From contig NC_092642.1 in the NCBI RefSeq assembly GCF_039555335.1, positions 14,518,243-14,582,242 on the forward strand: a stretch of DNA of 64,000 nt. Direction: 5' to 3'. Below, one piece after another: positions 44,746 through 55,801 of this stretch (its first letter is position 1; each line of letters opens with the position of its first letter). The position numbers were made by a program, and so were the translations under genes. The DNA comes from Amphiura filiformis. Its lineage: Eukaryota; Echinodermata; Ophiuroidea; Amphilepidida; Amphiuridae. The notes under the pieces were generated by a model. It made no database searches and was not told where the DNA came from. It saw only the letters and a list, made by a program, of their open reading frames with translations.

Positions 44746-45766
44746 CAGGGTGTCCCAAAAAACGAGGCCCCTCATTGCGTCCTCTTTTTCTCCTATTTCT
44801 GAAAAGTTGATCAAATATATTTTGGTATGTAAAAAAACCTTGAGTCGTTAGCTTTAATAAACCAAAACAATTATATCAATCGGCTCACAACTTTTGAAGA
44901 TATGCTCTTTTAAAGAAATGTACCTGTTTTTACTCGGAGAAGGTTTGGCTACTTCAAAGATTGAAAAGGAGTACACATACCATGCATGAATATCAAACAT
45001 TCCTCAATGATAACTTTATAAAATAACTTTATTTATGGAATTGGCTTTACCGGTGGGTTTATGGGCAATGGATTTTGTTAATAGTGTCATAAATTTGTGG
45101 GTAAAATGGATGCCGAATGGGACTTCTTTTTGCTTTACTAGCAATTACTTATTTTTATCTTGGTTATTTATGCCTTTTTTGTTTTATTTTGTTTCTTACT
45201 TTCTTACTTTGTTGTTTCTTGCTTTCTTTTATTTTATTTACAACATTAGTCATTTCTCTTTTTAGGATAAAAGGTAGCCCTACAAGGCTGTTTGGTTTGT
45301 CTTTGGTTCTTCTGAAGTGAGTTTACTGTGCTGCTCTGCCCTCTACCTGGTTGCCTCCTTGGCGAATACTGGTTTCAGCCCTGGTCCTCATTGCATCAAT
45401 TGCGTTGCGTACCATCATTGTGCGCCGAATACTTGCGAATGCAATAATACGTTTGCGAAGATCTTGGATTTTGCCACAAAGGAAAAAAAATCAAGTGGTG
45501 TGAGGTCTGGTGATCGTGCAGGCCACTCCACAGCACGAGCCATCCCAACCACTCTGTTTGCTATCCGTGGACAGAGTGAAAAACGGGTACTTTTATTCAA
45601 AAGGGCATATTTTCAAAAGTTGTGGGCCGATTGAAATAACTGTTTTGGTTTATTAAGGCTAACGATTAAAGGTTTCTTTACATACCAAAATATATTTAAT
45701 CAACTTTTCAGAAATAAGAGAAAAAGAGGGCGCAATGAGGGGCCTCTTTTTTTTTTGGACACCCTG
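44746..45766 (-). mobile_element. Mariner/Tc1-group element with ~200-bp inverted ends, TA duplication
   Basis: CAGGGTGTCCCAAAAAACGA at the left and the complement ending TTTGGACACCCTG at the right, with TA on each side (44744-44745, 45767-45768). The pairing continues inward for about 190 bases (GAGGCCCCTCATTGCG, GAAAAGTTGAT, ATTTTGGTATGTAAA, CAACTTTTGAA). The 600-base middle holds a transposase remnant on the minus strand. Too short for a full transposase gene (about 1 kb), so it is an internal-deletion derivative. Confidence 0.85.
45415..45600 (-). pseudogene. Mariner-group transposase fragment
   Basis: Contains WPARSPDLTPLDFF (about 45525-45484), the block that in this transposase group carries the second catalytic Asp region. 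It is preceded by FSLCPRIANRVVGMARAVE and followed by SKIFANVLLHSQV, the expected downstream helix. The DD/E residues upstream are absent. It sits between the long inverted ends. Confidence 0.8.
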
Positions 45767-45917
45767 TATAACCTATTTTGCACTGATTTGACAATAAATA
45801 GTTGTGATTTGAGGCATAATTTGCCATAAATCCTGACTCTAATAATGAAAACAATTAACTAAAAGCCATATTTCGTTTAGTTTCAGACCTACTGGAAACA
45901 AAACTCAGGGTCGATCC

Positions 45918-46048
45918 TTCATGTAATTATTTCGTGTAAGCTAATCATAACCCTAATCATAACCCTAATCATAACCCTAATCATAACCCTAAACTTATCC
46001 TAACCTTAACCCTTAACCCTAATTTCGTGTAAAATTACATGAAGGAAT
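45918..46048. mobile_element. Small foldback unit holding a telomere-like CCCTAATCATAA array
   Basis: CCTTCATGTAATTATTTCGT at 45918 faces ACGAAATTACATGAAGG-type sequence at 46026-46044 (plus strand TTTCGTGTAAAATTACATGA). Between them CTAATCATAACC repeats four times, then variants with CCTAACCTTAACCCTTAACC. Looks like a MITE with an internal array and not a chromosome end. Confidence 0.6.
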
Positions 46049-46109
46049 AACTTAATGGGGGTAGGCGGGACTTTCCCGTCCCACGGCGCACCATGCACAC
46101 CAGAGCCAA

Positions 46110-46283
46110 AAAATGAGGAAAAGTGTCGCGGGAATGAACAAAGGAGTTTGTGATGAAATGGTAGAGGAAGAAAATGGAAAAAAGGAAATGAGTGGAGAAA
46201 AAACAGGGAAAGAAAAGAGGAAAAACAAATATGGAAAAAGAATTAAAGCAAGGGAGAAAAGAGAAGAGGAGGGGGGACAAAAC
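46110..46283 (+). repeat. Polypurine tract
   Basis: About 170 bases almost purely A/G on the plus strand (GGAAAAAAGGAAATGAGTGG, AGAAAAGAGGAAAAACAAAT). Open frames on both strands are composition artefacts. Marks the left edge of the block matching 16237. Confidence 0.7.
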
Positions 46284-47260
46284 AATACATCCCTACAAAA
46301 TTTGGCAAAGCAGCCCAGGGCAGGTCATAGCCTCACCTGATCTGTAAGCATAGCTTTAACACTTGTGATTTAGTGGTAGGATTACATCCATACTTTTTAT
46401 ACATATCATTCAGACTAGGTATAACAAATTATGTTGTATTCAAAATATTTTGGAAAAGTCACGGTTTACACAATGAAAGGCGGTGGTTGATGTGAAAGAG
46501 AACGGGTTCCAAAATATGATATACATGTACATTACTTATTACATACACTTTGACTTTATCATAAATATAATGACTTTTTTATATTAAAATAGACGTAAAT
46601 TGATAGTAAATTATCTTATGTTACCTCGTATAGTTTAATTGTAAATACAACCAGTCTATGAACGAGTTGAACCATTTCCCTCATAATGCTCTGCGTGCTA
46701 GCCATAAGGCTTCAACATAAAAAGTCCAAAGTTTTGAGATATTTTCTCAAAATATCAAGAGCAATCTCAAGAACTACTGAACCAATACTAGGTTTGTTTG
46801 TACTCATTCCATATAATGGTCCTGAAAATGTACAATTCTGATTTTAACTAAATGAAATGTCCACTTTGAAAGTATAGGTACACATTGATGTGTTGCAAAG
46901 GGTAGAGCCTATAGAAAAAAAAACAGTATTCCATGATCCATGCAGTACATTCCCGTACGATGTTGATGCTGACGCCCGCATATTCAGTGATATCATTACT
47001 GTTTCTGGTTATTCTTGGGTGTGATGTGGTGTAATATTTAGAAATAATGATGGTCGTCCGCAGGTCAAGGAGTAACACTGCGGCAAACATGGAGTAGATA
47101 ATGAATTTATGCCCTTTGCACATTACGATAATCTTCAAATTAAAACAATCAAACGCTTATGAATAATGAGGCTTTAATTTAAATACAATTTCCAAAATTG
47201 TAACATTTTAAACATATATATTTATGTCAAAAATATAATTAGCTGATAGTTATTGGACTA
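46284..47260. other. Copy B counterpart of 16237-16710, non-coding
   Basis: Matches copy A, with about 450 bases around 46600-47045 that A lacks (46848-47138 minus frame without recognised motif). No gene recognised. Confidence 0.45.
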
Positions 47261-47546
47261 AAGAGATTTGACGTGTTGACATGGTGGTAGGGTGGAAGTG
47301 CGGCCAACTCAGACATTGGGCTGTATTGGCTCAATGCGCCACCTTTTAACAACTATAGCCACCGTGTAACATGTTTTGAAGTATTATTTTGATGTATTTT
47401 TACCATTCTACTGTCAACTAAATAAGTTAAATTGTCTTCAAATATTGTTCAGCTGATGTGCAAATCAGGTAGGAGAATTCTACAGTATTGACAAGGATTT
47501 GTGTAGTACTAGTAGTATTGATAACAACTACTAGGCCCATGCATGG

Positions 47547-48170
47547 TTGATTTCAATCAATTTTCCAATAATCATCTTCAATAAGAGCTATCAAGGAACT
47601 TCTACTTTTAAGCAATTTGAAGTGGTACTTGACTTGACAACAATGAATTTCTACCAACTTGCTGTGTTGCTGTTTTTGTGTTTAGGTGCAGATAGCAATC
47701 AATTAACCTGTGCCAAACCAAGTAAAATTGGCTGTATTAAAACAACCAAATGTACTTTTTCTCGTCCAATTTGCTATTATAGTAACTCGGTTTCCACCTT
47801 TCGAGTTAACTTATTAGACTGTGGGGACATAGAACCCCACCCTGGTCCAAACGAGCAGTCCTCTAATGATGGTAATAGCAAAACAAAAGTTACAGAATCC
47901 CCTTACGCAAACATAAGGATGGTTAAAGGGCTGCAGATCATCTCGCTCAATATATGTTCTTTATATGCAAAATTAGAGGAACTACGCCTGCTAGTTATTG
48001 AGTGTAAGCCTGACGTCATTGCTCTAATGGAGACTAAGCTCAATTATACTATCTGCTCATCAGAGCTGGACATTCCAAATTTCAATCTTAATTCACCGAA
48101 GGGACAGGACCCGAAATGGACGGGGTGTAGCCATTTATGTCAACAGCCAACTTCCTTATACACTACTTGA
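47547..48170 (+). pseudogene. LINE ORF N-terminus: signal-peptide-like leader, 2A-like motif, start of endonuclease
   Basis: The frame opens at ATG 47547, but the ATG at 47643 begins a textbook signal-peptide-like stretch, MNFYQLAVLLFLCLGADS. After a Cys-rich linker comes LLDCGDIEPHPGP (47811-47849), close to the ribosome-skipping 2A consensus D(V/I)ExNPGP except that the Asn is His. Next is the endonuclease start: LQIISLNICSL, CKPDVIALMETKLN. A frameshift near 48120 ends the frame; the next piece (GVAIYVNSQLPYTLLEPIL) continues in another frame to 48348. Confidence 0.82.
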
Positions 48171-48383
48171 GCCTATTCTACCGGAAACATCAGAAATGTT
48201 ATGGATTCAGCTTTCATTACCAAAAACTCGCCCAATTCTTCTTGGAGCAGTTTATAGATCAGAGATAGAAACAAACTTTTGTGAGACTTTTGAAATTGCT
48301 TTACATGATATATTAGAACCAATAAATAAACGAAAAAATTCCATGTGAAATAGTGTGCGTGGGAGATTTTAACTTCAACCAAT

Positions 48384-50117
48384 TTGAAACAAATACTTCT
48401 CAATGGAGAAATTTTGAAAAACAATGGGTATTTTAAACTTCAACAAATCATAACAAAAGCAACTCGTATAACTAAGAACACTAAAAGTTGCATTGACCAT
48501 ATCTGGACTAACAGGCCACACATGTACTCAAGTAGAGATGTAAATACCTGTACACTTAGTGACCATTCACTTATTTATACTGAAAAAAAAAATATCACCA
48601 TCAAACGTCAGTCCAAAATTATTGAGGCTCGATCTTACCGCCATTTTAATGAGACCAAATTTGCAGCTGATCTTCAAGATATCAACTGGGATCCTGTTGG
48701 CACGGCTGATAGCCCAGACCAAGGTTGGGACAAGTTTGTTGACTTATTTCTTCCAGTATGTGATAAGCATGCTCCTATAAAGAGGATCAAAGTATCTGAC
48801 CAACAGCCCACATGGATCACTAATGATTATCTAAATTTGAGACGGCAGAGTCAAAAAGCTCGTGCAATTGCTGAGAAATCCAAATCCTCAGCAGATTGGG
48901 AGAAGACAAAACTTCTCAGAAACAAAGTTATTAATTTGCGCAATAAATTGAAATCCAAGGATCTTCAGCAAAAACTTAATGAAACAAAAAGTGATCCACG
49001 TGGACTTTGGAAAACACTTAAAACCGTATTGCCTGGTAAAACCAAGAGTGATATCCCTGCTGTTAAAACGCAGGATGGAATTGTTAATGACAAACAACAA
49101 GTAGCTGATGCTATGAACAATTTCTTTTCTTCTGTTGGTGAAAAATTGGCAGAAAAGTTTGACTATGTTGATGATAAATATTCTAAGCAAATGTCTACTT
49201 TTAAGGGTAATCATTTTAAATTTTCCCCCATAACTGAGGAACAGGTTTTTAAGTGTCTCAAGTCTCTAGATACAAAGAAAGCAACTGGTTTAGATGGTAT
49301 TAACAGTCGGCTTCTCAAAGCAGGGGCTGGTCCCCTTACTACTCCTTTGACTAAGTTATTCAACAACAGCTTATCTAGTGGGCAGGTCCCTCAAAAATGG
49401 AAATTATGCAGAGTCACTCCCTTATTCAAAGAGGGGTCCAGAGACGATGTTAACAACTACCGTCCAATTTCTGTTATTCCTGTTGTAATGAAAACTTTTG
49501 AACGCCTAATTCATAATCAGTTGTATGCCTTTTTAAGTCAACATAATCTGCTCTCTTCACATCAATCCGGATTCAGACCCAAACATTCCACACTTACCAC
49601 TTTGATCGATGTTTCAGAATATATCCTCCAGAACATTGATGCTGGCCATTTTGTTGGAGGGGTCTTTATTGACCTAAAAAAGGCATTCGATACGGTCAAT
49701 CATGCCATTCTTATTAAAAAGCTTACATCTTTTGGAATTTTGGGTCTGGAGCTGGATTGGTTTAAATCTTATCTTAGTGATAGAGAGCAGGCAACTAAGA
49801 TTGGTAATACTATTTCTGCATTCAAATGTGTCAGCTTTGGTGTGCCTCAAGGTACAATTTTGGGCCCACTTCTATTCACGATGTATATCAATGATCTGCC
49901 TCTAACTGTGTCCAGTGATACCAAAATCACGCTTTATGCTGACGACACTGCCGTTTTTCGCTCATCAAAAGACATAAATGAGATCAATGTGCATCTTAAT
50001 GATGATCTTAAACGAATTACATCGTGGATGGAAGTGAACAAATTGACCTTAAATGCTAAAAAACAAAAGCCATGCTTTTTTGTTCAAGTTATTTTAATGC
50101 AAGGGTTGATGAGCTAA
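48384..50117 (+). pseudogene. LINE endonuclease end and reverse transcriptase
   Basis: Opens mid-domain: CIDHIWTNRPHMYSS and TLSDHSLIY are the final endonuclease motifs (the SDH is intact). The GDFNFNQF motif lies just upstream in another frame at about 48362. RT landmarks: KKATGLDGINSRLL, NNYRPISVIPV, HQSGFRPKHSTLTTL, VFIDLKKAFDTVNHAIL, GVPQGTILGPLLF and YADD (49935-49946). A frameshift near 50070-50100 moves the thumb region to the frame of 50072-50707. At least four frame changes along the element make it inactive. Confidence 0.9.
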
Positions 50118-50707
50118 GTCTTTACATGAATAGGGAACAACTTGAAAATGTCAATCAATGTAAATACCTGGGAGTCATTCTCAACCAAAATCTAAAATGG
50201 GAAGCACAAATTAATCAAACTTGTTTAACAGTTTCGAAATACATTGGTATGTTGTACAGAATCAGGGAATGGCTATCTGCTAACCACATGAATACAATTT
50301 ATAAAGCTCTTATTCTTCCAAGATTGACTTACTGTGATACCGTATGGGGAAATTGCAATAACACTCTTCTGAATAGGATTGAGCGTCTCCAGAACAGGGC
50401 TGGGAGGGCCATTCTTAAAGTTCCAGTCAGGACACCATCTTCTTTGATCAGGGAAAAACTTAAATGGAAGCCTCTAAGCAACCTTAGACAAGACCATCTG
50501 TGTCTTTTAACTTATAAATGTATTGCTGGTTTTGTTCCAAAGTATATGCAAACAATTTTTACCTCTGTGAAAACCAGTCATCGTCACAATACACGTGGTA
50601 GCGCTCATGGCAATATTGCACTTAATTTCAAACCCAGAATTGAAGCTGGTAGACGCTCATTCTTATTCAGAGGGCTAAGGCCTGGAACTCACTTGATCCT
50701 AAACTGA
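50072..50707 (+). pseudogene. LINE RT thumb and C-terminal region
   Basis: Contains VNQCKYLGVILNQNLKWEAQ, NTIYKALILPRLTYCDTVWG and RIERLQNRAGRAILKVPVRT, the usual post-YADD region of Jockey/CR1 RTs. The ATG at 50072 overlaps the preceding frame and is not a real start. Stop at 50705-50707, followed by about 640 bases of 3' UTR and the CAAA tail. Confidence 0.88.
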
Positions 50708-51964
50708 AATCACCTCTCCCAATTAGCACAGCAACTTTCAAAACAATATACAACTCTCAATTTTATGATTCTTAAATTGTAGTCTTTAAATTTGTTTCAT
50801 ATTTTGGCTTCATTCGTTTATTTTGCAAGATTTGTTTGAGTTGTATTTATACTATCATGCTAGGCCTTACTACTATTTTGTGCAATCAGTTTCCATATTG
50901 AATTATTTGTATTTGACATTAAATGAATCATTTAGTTTGTATTTGGTGCAATCGATTGTTTTGAATAATATTATAATTATTATTGTTTTATAGCTATGCT
51001 GGTTCATAGGTTGATTTTTGTAGTGTTTTATCTTTTAAGTAGTTTTAATGTTTAATAGTTGATCCTTTATTCTATATGCTTTGCCTATGTATGTAATATT
51101 AATAGTATTTTAAACATGTTGTAAAGTCACATTGTAATTTGATTTATTTTGTAAGCATTGTATTTATCAAAATTTGCAATATTATCGTGTATTTGAATGT
51201 ATGTAGTATTTTTAAAAACCTTAATAATTATGTTATGTAAATGTTGTATTGATCCCTGGGCCTCAAGGAAGAACAGATGATTAATTGTGTTTTCAACTGA
51301 TTGAGTGTCCCAGGTTAAAGAAGAAATAAAACAAACAAACAAACAAACAAACTCTTAAGCGAAAGGTCCTGGATGAATGGTAGAATGGTCCCGTCGATCG
51401 TCATTTTACATCGAGTGCCGTAAACAGTACAAACTCACTGCTGAAGTAATTGTAATTCGTTCGATACTGTGTGATAAGGCATGTCGACATGAAAGCACTG
51501 TCATGTGAAATACGAAGTTCCCCATCATGCCCATATACCTGTGGCATCGTTTTGTAAAATATCGTCATGATTTCCACATAATGCGGAATAACATGTTACT
51601 AGAAACCAGCCCTATCTAATCCATGATATGCCTTATGCGATTCGCCGAGCGTGAGCAACGACCAATGCAGAAACGGCTTTGAACTGTTTTGAAATGTAAA
51701 GTTACAGGAACAGTTTCTAGTTGTTTGCTACTAGTCACTATGCGGTAATCATGGCGGTAAGATCAGGTCTTTTCACTTCATATAGAAGCGGTTCATTGCC
51801 AGTATCATCCATGGTAAGCCAAATAATCATTTGGGTGCAACTTTGGAATCTGGCCACACTTGTCAATGTCATACAGCCTCTGATTATTTCAAGGACGGTG
51901 GATACTCACGGGTGGAGCACCTTATTGTTAAGACTCTTCTAGTTACATATCCAATAATTCTTCA

Positions 51965-52333
51965 TCACCATGTTAGATAACAAATGACAATTTTATAAAG
52001 CATTACAAAAAATAGTCCTTCACATACAAACGTTATTTGTGAAAGTCCCACTAACGGAAAAGAAGCAGCCACAACTTCTGGTGAGAAAGATTCATATATC
52101 ACCTCCGCAGCTAGAAGAATACTTTTATTGGCCGATGCAAACGCGATGGCACGGCAACCTACGGGTGGCTGGTGGGCGAGGAACCCGAGGAAGTAGCCGT
52201 AGCCGAAGCCGAAGAGTGGAACTAAGGCGCCGGCTAACCACTGCTTCCAACTACCTTGGAATGAGAGTGGAGCGTAGACAAGACGGAAGATGATGGAAGA
52301 GATGATGACGACCAGTGGAATTGGACTTGCAAT
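51965..52333 (-). CDS. SLC10 (bile acid/sodium symporter family) last exon, copy B
   Basis: Minus strand: a strong acceptor (CTCCTTCTTTTCTCAG) then 122 codons from IASPIPLVVIISSIIFRLVY to the stop at 51965-51967. The reading frame is exactly 369 bases. Recognised features: the GFGYGYFLGFLAHQPP membrane segment, CRAIAF, then SFSPEVVAASFPLVGLSQIT and a last hydrophobic helix. This matches the final third of SLC10 transporters, membrane proteins that move bile salts or other organic anions with sodium. The start of this exon falls at the same place as a known SLC10 splice site (IGSIAG in ASBT). The conserved ETGxQN motif, part of the sodium sites, reads ASANKS. There is almost no cytoplasmic tail after TW. 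Upstream exons were not found. Confidence 0.75.
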   Translation of the reverse strand: MASPIPLVVIISSIIFRLVYAPLSFQGSWKQWLAGALVPLFGFGYGYFLGFLAHQPPVGCRAIAFASANKSILLAAEVIYESFSPEVVAASFPLVGLSQITFVCEGLFFVMLYKIVICYLTW

Positions 52334-54562
52334 CTGAGAAAAGAAGGAGAATGAGGAAAAGAAAAATCGATCAATTATAAATTTACAAATGGCATTTGTT
52401 CATGAGATATCAATTTGTAGAAAGAATTTGTCGGTTTTCATTTCAGTTCGTTACATAATCGAAAAACCGCAAAATATCAGGTTTGAAGATACCTTGATCA
52501 AGTATCCAAAGGAAGTTTTTAAATTTCGCAGTGCAATATTCACGAGCAGAGAAGTCGAACAAGTCATCTACATTTGAAAGCGTGTATTCAATAATTTCTA
52601 AATTAGTTTTAGCTGATTTCGCTATTAATAAACATAGACCATCGAAATATTTCAACAGAGTTTATAAAAGAATATACACTTGAAGCCTACTCGAGTGTCT
52701 ATTCATATGCATATCGCATACACGGGGATAGAATGAACACGGTGATATGAAAGTAGGCCACCTACGACAGACTTCGTTAATAGCTTCTCTGAAGTAAGAC
52801 TAAATCAGATTTGATAGAGCATCAACTACCGCCCGCGCGATGATAATTATGCTTAGCACAATAGGCCATATGCTTATGGTTATATACCCTACTTTGTCCT
52901 CCCAGCATAAAAGCGTTATGATTGGTATTGATTGCAGATCAATTCTGCTCTACTGTGCTGGTTTCCGAACAATAGAGAAACTATATAAATCTCAATATTT
53001 GAAAAGACCGATTGCATCACCGTGATTACATGACATTACGGCCATTATTATTTGTTTGTTTTTGGTATTTGTTTGTTCGTTTCCAATTCCCTAGTTGGTC
53101 CGTAAGGAACACTGACATGCTTGGGTCCATGGAAAGCCATTGTCCAGAACTATGACAAATTCACGAGCCAGGCTAACTAAGCCTATGAAAAACATACTGT
53201 CCTGTATAGTTAAAACGAAGGAACAGTAGCATGAAATTAGCGTCATGTAAAATTTTGTTGCGTGATACGATACACTGGGCCGTTTCAAGGGTTCGGTTTT
53301 CCAGTCTCATTCAATCTATTGTCCTGCTTCAGTATCACAATTGTAATTCTTTTTGTGATTTTAGTGTCTGCAGTGGATTGCATCACAAATAACCAAACAC
53401 AGGCAACACAAATCCGGTGCTTAACAATAGAGAAACGAAAACTTCCAAAGACCCATTGTACTATATGTTCCGTTACTTTACCTCATTGGATTGGATTGTA
53501 CAACATTACGCATTACTTTGTAAACCTTACATTGCATTACAATACATTAAATTACATTACATTATGTTACATTGCATTACATTACATTACATTACATTAC
53601 ATTATGTTACATTACATTACATTATGTTAAATAACATTGCATAACATTATGTTACATTGCATTATATTACAATATATTACTTTAGATTACATTAAATTAT
53701 GTTACATTAAATATATACAATACCTTACCTTATATTACGTTACATTACGTTACAACACATTACATTACATTACGTTACGTTACGTTACATTACACTACAT
53801 CACACTACATTACATTACATTACATACATTACATTGTAGTATTGCATTTCTTTAGAAAACATATGTTTTGTTGCGTTGCATTACATTGAATTACACTACA
53901 CAACATTGCAATACATCACATTACAAATTTACATTAAAAATACAAAAGAGCAATATTTTTGCTAATAGACTATGTTCAAATGTCTGTAAACTATATACCA
54001 ACTGCGTTTCAACTTGTAATGCATGTGTGTTATTCTACCCATCATGGAGACATTCCTCACAAAAAAGGGTGCCAATTCTACTTCAGATAAGCTATTACCG
54101 ATGACTTACAGTGGAGCAATAGACAATATGTATTGAATCAAATTTGAACTTAACAGTTGAACTCTTTCAATTCGCATTTGGCGCTTCAAAATACCATCAT
54201 GATTATACTCGCTATATAAATGGCCAATCAATGACGGAATTTTGCTTAGAAATTTGTATTGCGTATACATGTACTGAAAAAACTCCCTTAAGAAAATACC
54301 TTATTAGCCTAAATGGAGTTCATCTCTGCCAATTTTGTCAGAGAGTATTACTAAAGATTTCTTTTTACTAACAGCAAATGCATAAACCATGTTAAAGGTT
54401 ATACTGTGTACAAACGCATTATCATTAATATCTCTCATGCAGTATATGAACAGGCTTAGAGCTTTATTTTTATTTTATTTAAATTATTTCCACAATTTAT
54501 TTTATGTTTACTTTATCATTCTTCCTCTAATGACATATAGGACCTAATTTATCTTATGTTTA
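52334..54562. other. Copy B block upstream of the SLC10 exon with an ATTAC satellite
   Basis: 52390-54060 has no counterpart in copy A. The minus frame 52443-52655 (70 residues, balanced composition) is not recognised. 53500-53935 is an imperfect TTACA/ATTAC pentanucleotide array with variants ATTATGTTAC and ACGTTAC; the open frames full of LHYIT are its translation. From 54090 the block matches 20935 onward. Confidence 0.5.
53500..53935 (+). repeat. ATTAC pentanucleotide satellite
   Basis: About 80 units of ACATT with one-base variants. Because 5 is coprime to 3, every frame translates as LHYIT-type repeats without stops for long stretches. Confidence 0.88.
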
Positions 54563-55799
54563 CACTCTTGTTCCGGCAGTTAACAGTCGCCAAGTATAAG
54601 AAGAAAAGTTTAAGATTTTAAAACAATTAATGTTCAAAGGCGTGATTTTGCGCTTAATCTGCAAAGTTTAACGTATGTTAAAAGACTGTTAAACTCGAGC
54701 GTATAAAGGTGGTTATTTTTTTTACGTTAAAAGGCGTTAAACTGTGTAATGTTTAGTGGAATTGTACTTTACCTGTTTAACGATACATCTCGCGCCACGG
54801 AATTTTAACCAATTATTGTTTAAAATGACAAAAGCAAATGGCGGCCACGAGTGAATGCTGGTCGTGCTGCTTATGGTATCCTGAAACTTCGTTCAAATAG
54901 GTAGGTTTGAGTCAATCAGGTTGCACCAAACTCGAGATTCGTTTGATAAGTTATGCGTAGACACAGTGAGACATAAAAGATGGATATTGATGCGTTCATT
55001 TGCTAGATTTAACAACGTCATTGGGATTGACATTCAAGCGATACTGTACTGTACTGTACTGTTCTACGTGCACGGTACATGTATATCACCAATGTGTGTA
55101 CCGCGATGTTCAGTTTTGGGCATACGCACAATAGCTTACAATGTAGACGAGATGCATTGAAGTATCGGTATGCTGGATACCGTATCGAGTGTGTGAATTT
55201 ATTAGCGTTGATGTATTGTATTTTAGCATTGTATCGTAATGCATGCGAGAGAGAAAGGCTTACTAGATTTTAATTTTTTACTCGGATACATTGCCCGGAT
55301 ACATAGCGGGTTGAACTGATAAAAACAACAACTTTATGCATGAAATTGTATTTTTGAACGAATCTCACAGTTGACCAAGATCTGATGACTTCAAATTCTA
55401 TCATGAATTATGTATCAGTATAAAAAATTTTAAAAAAGAAAGAAAGAAAGTCCCAATCATAATTAAATCCAATACAACCATTGATTAAGCAGTTGTATTT
55501 CTTAAACAATCCTTAGATAAAATAGAACATATAAATCATTATCTGTTTAGAGTTATTAAGCAAATATTGATTAAAAGACCTTAAACAACCTAGTTGGTTA
55601 AGCACTTAAACTTGAAGCTGGTTAAAGTGATATATGCATTTATTGGTTAAAAGTTTTAACCAACTATTGATTTGATCCTTAAACAACAAGAAAATTAAGG
55701 GCCCTTAACCAATATTTCGACGAGAGGACCACGTAACTAACACGAGTTTAAGATTGATTAAGATTGTTTAAGACTTTTTTAAGTGGCGAAATAAGAGTG
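54563..55799. mobile_element. CACTCTTGTTCCGGC-TIR element, TA target, copy B only
   Basis: The left end CACTCTTGTTCCGGCAGTTAA and right end (complement CACTCTTATTTCGCCACTTAA) agree at about 17 of 21 positions. TA on both sides (54561-54562 and 55800-55801). Copy A has the unoccupied CTTATGCTTAGTTATATTG at about 21341-21360. The right 300 bases hold many TTAACC/GGTTAA words in both orientations. No transposase; the frames are short. Confidence 0.75.
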
Positions 55800-55801
55800 T
55801 A

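Larger units (their letters stand above)
47261..51348 (+). mobile_element. Full-length Jockey/CR1-type LINE inserted in copy B
   Basis: About 4.1 kb with a 5' leader, EN-RT coding remnants 47547-50707 and a tail ending in an AAAC/CAAA run. Copy A has the uninterrupted site TTGGACTATTAAGCGAAAGG at 16708-16727, while in B GGACTA and ACTCTTAAGCG flank the element, so ACT is the likely duplicated core. The target is the same low-complexity junction in a non-coding block. Confidence 0.87.

Noticed and set aside
45955..46020. True telomere or chromosome end
   Set aside because: Short, internal, 12-base variant units bracketed by an inverted repeat.
52443..52655. 70-residue minus-strand frame in copy B
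   Set aside because: Composition looks protein-like, but no motif, no splice context and no counterpart in copy A.
53262..53855. LHYIT-repeat proteins
   Set aside because: Translation of an ATTAC pentanucleotide satellite.
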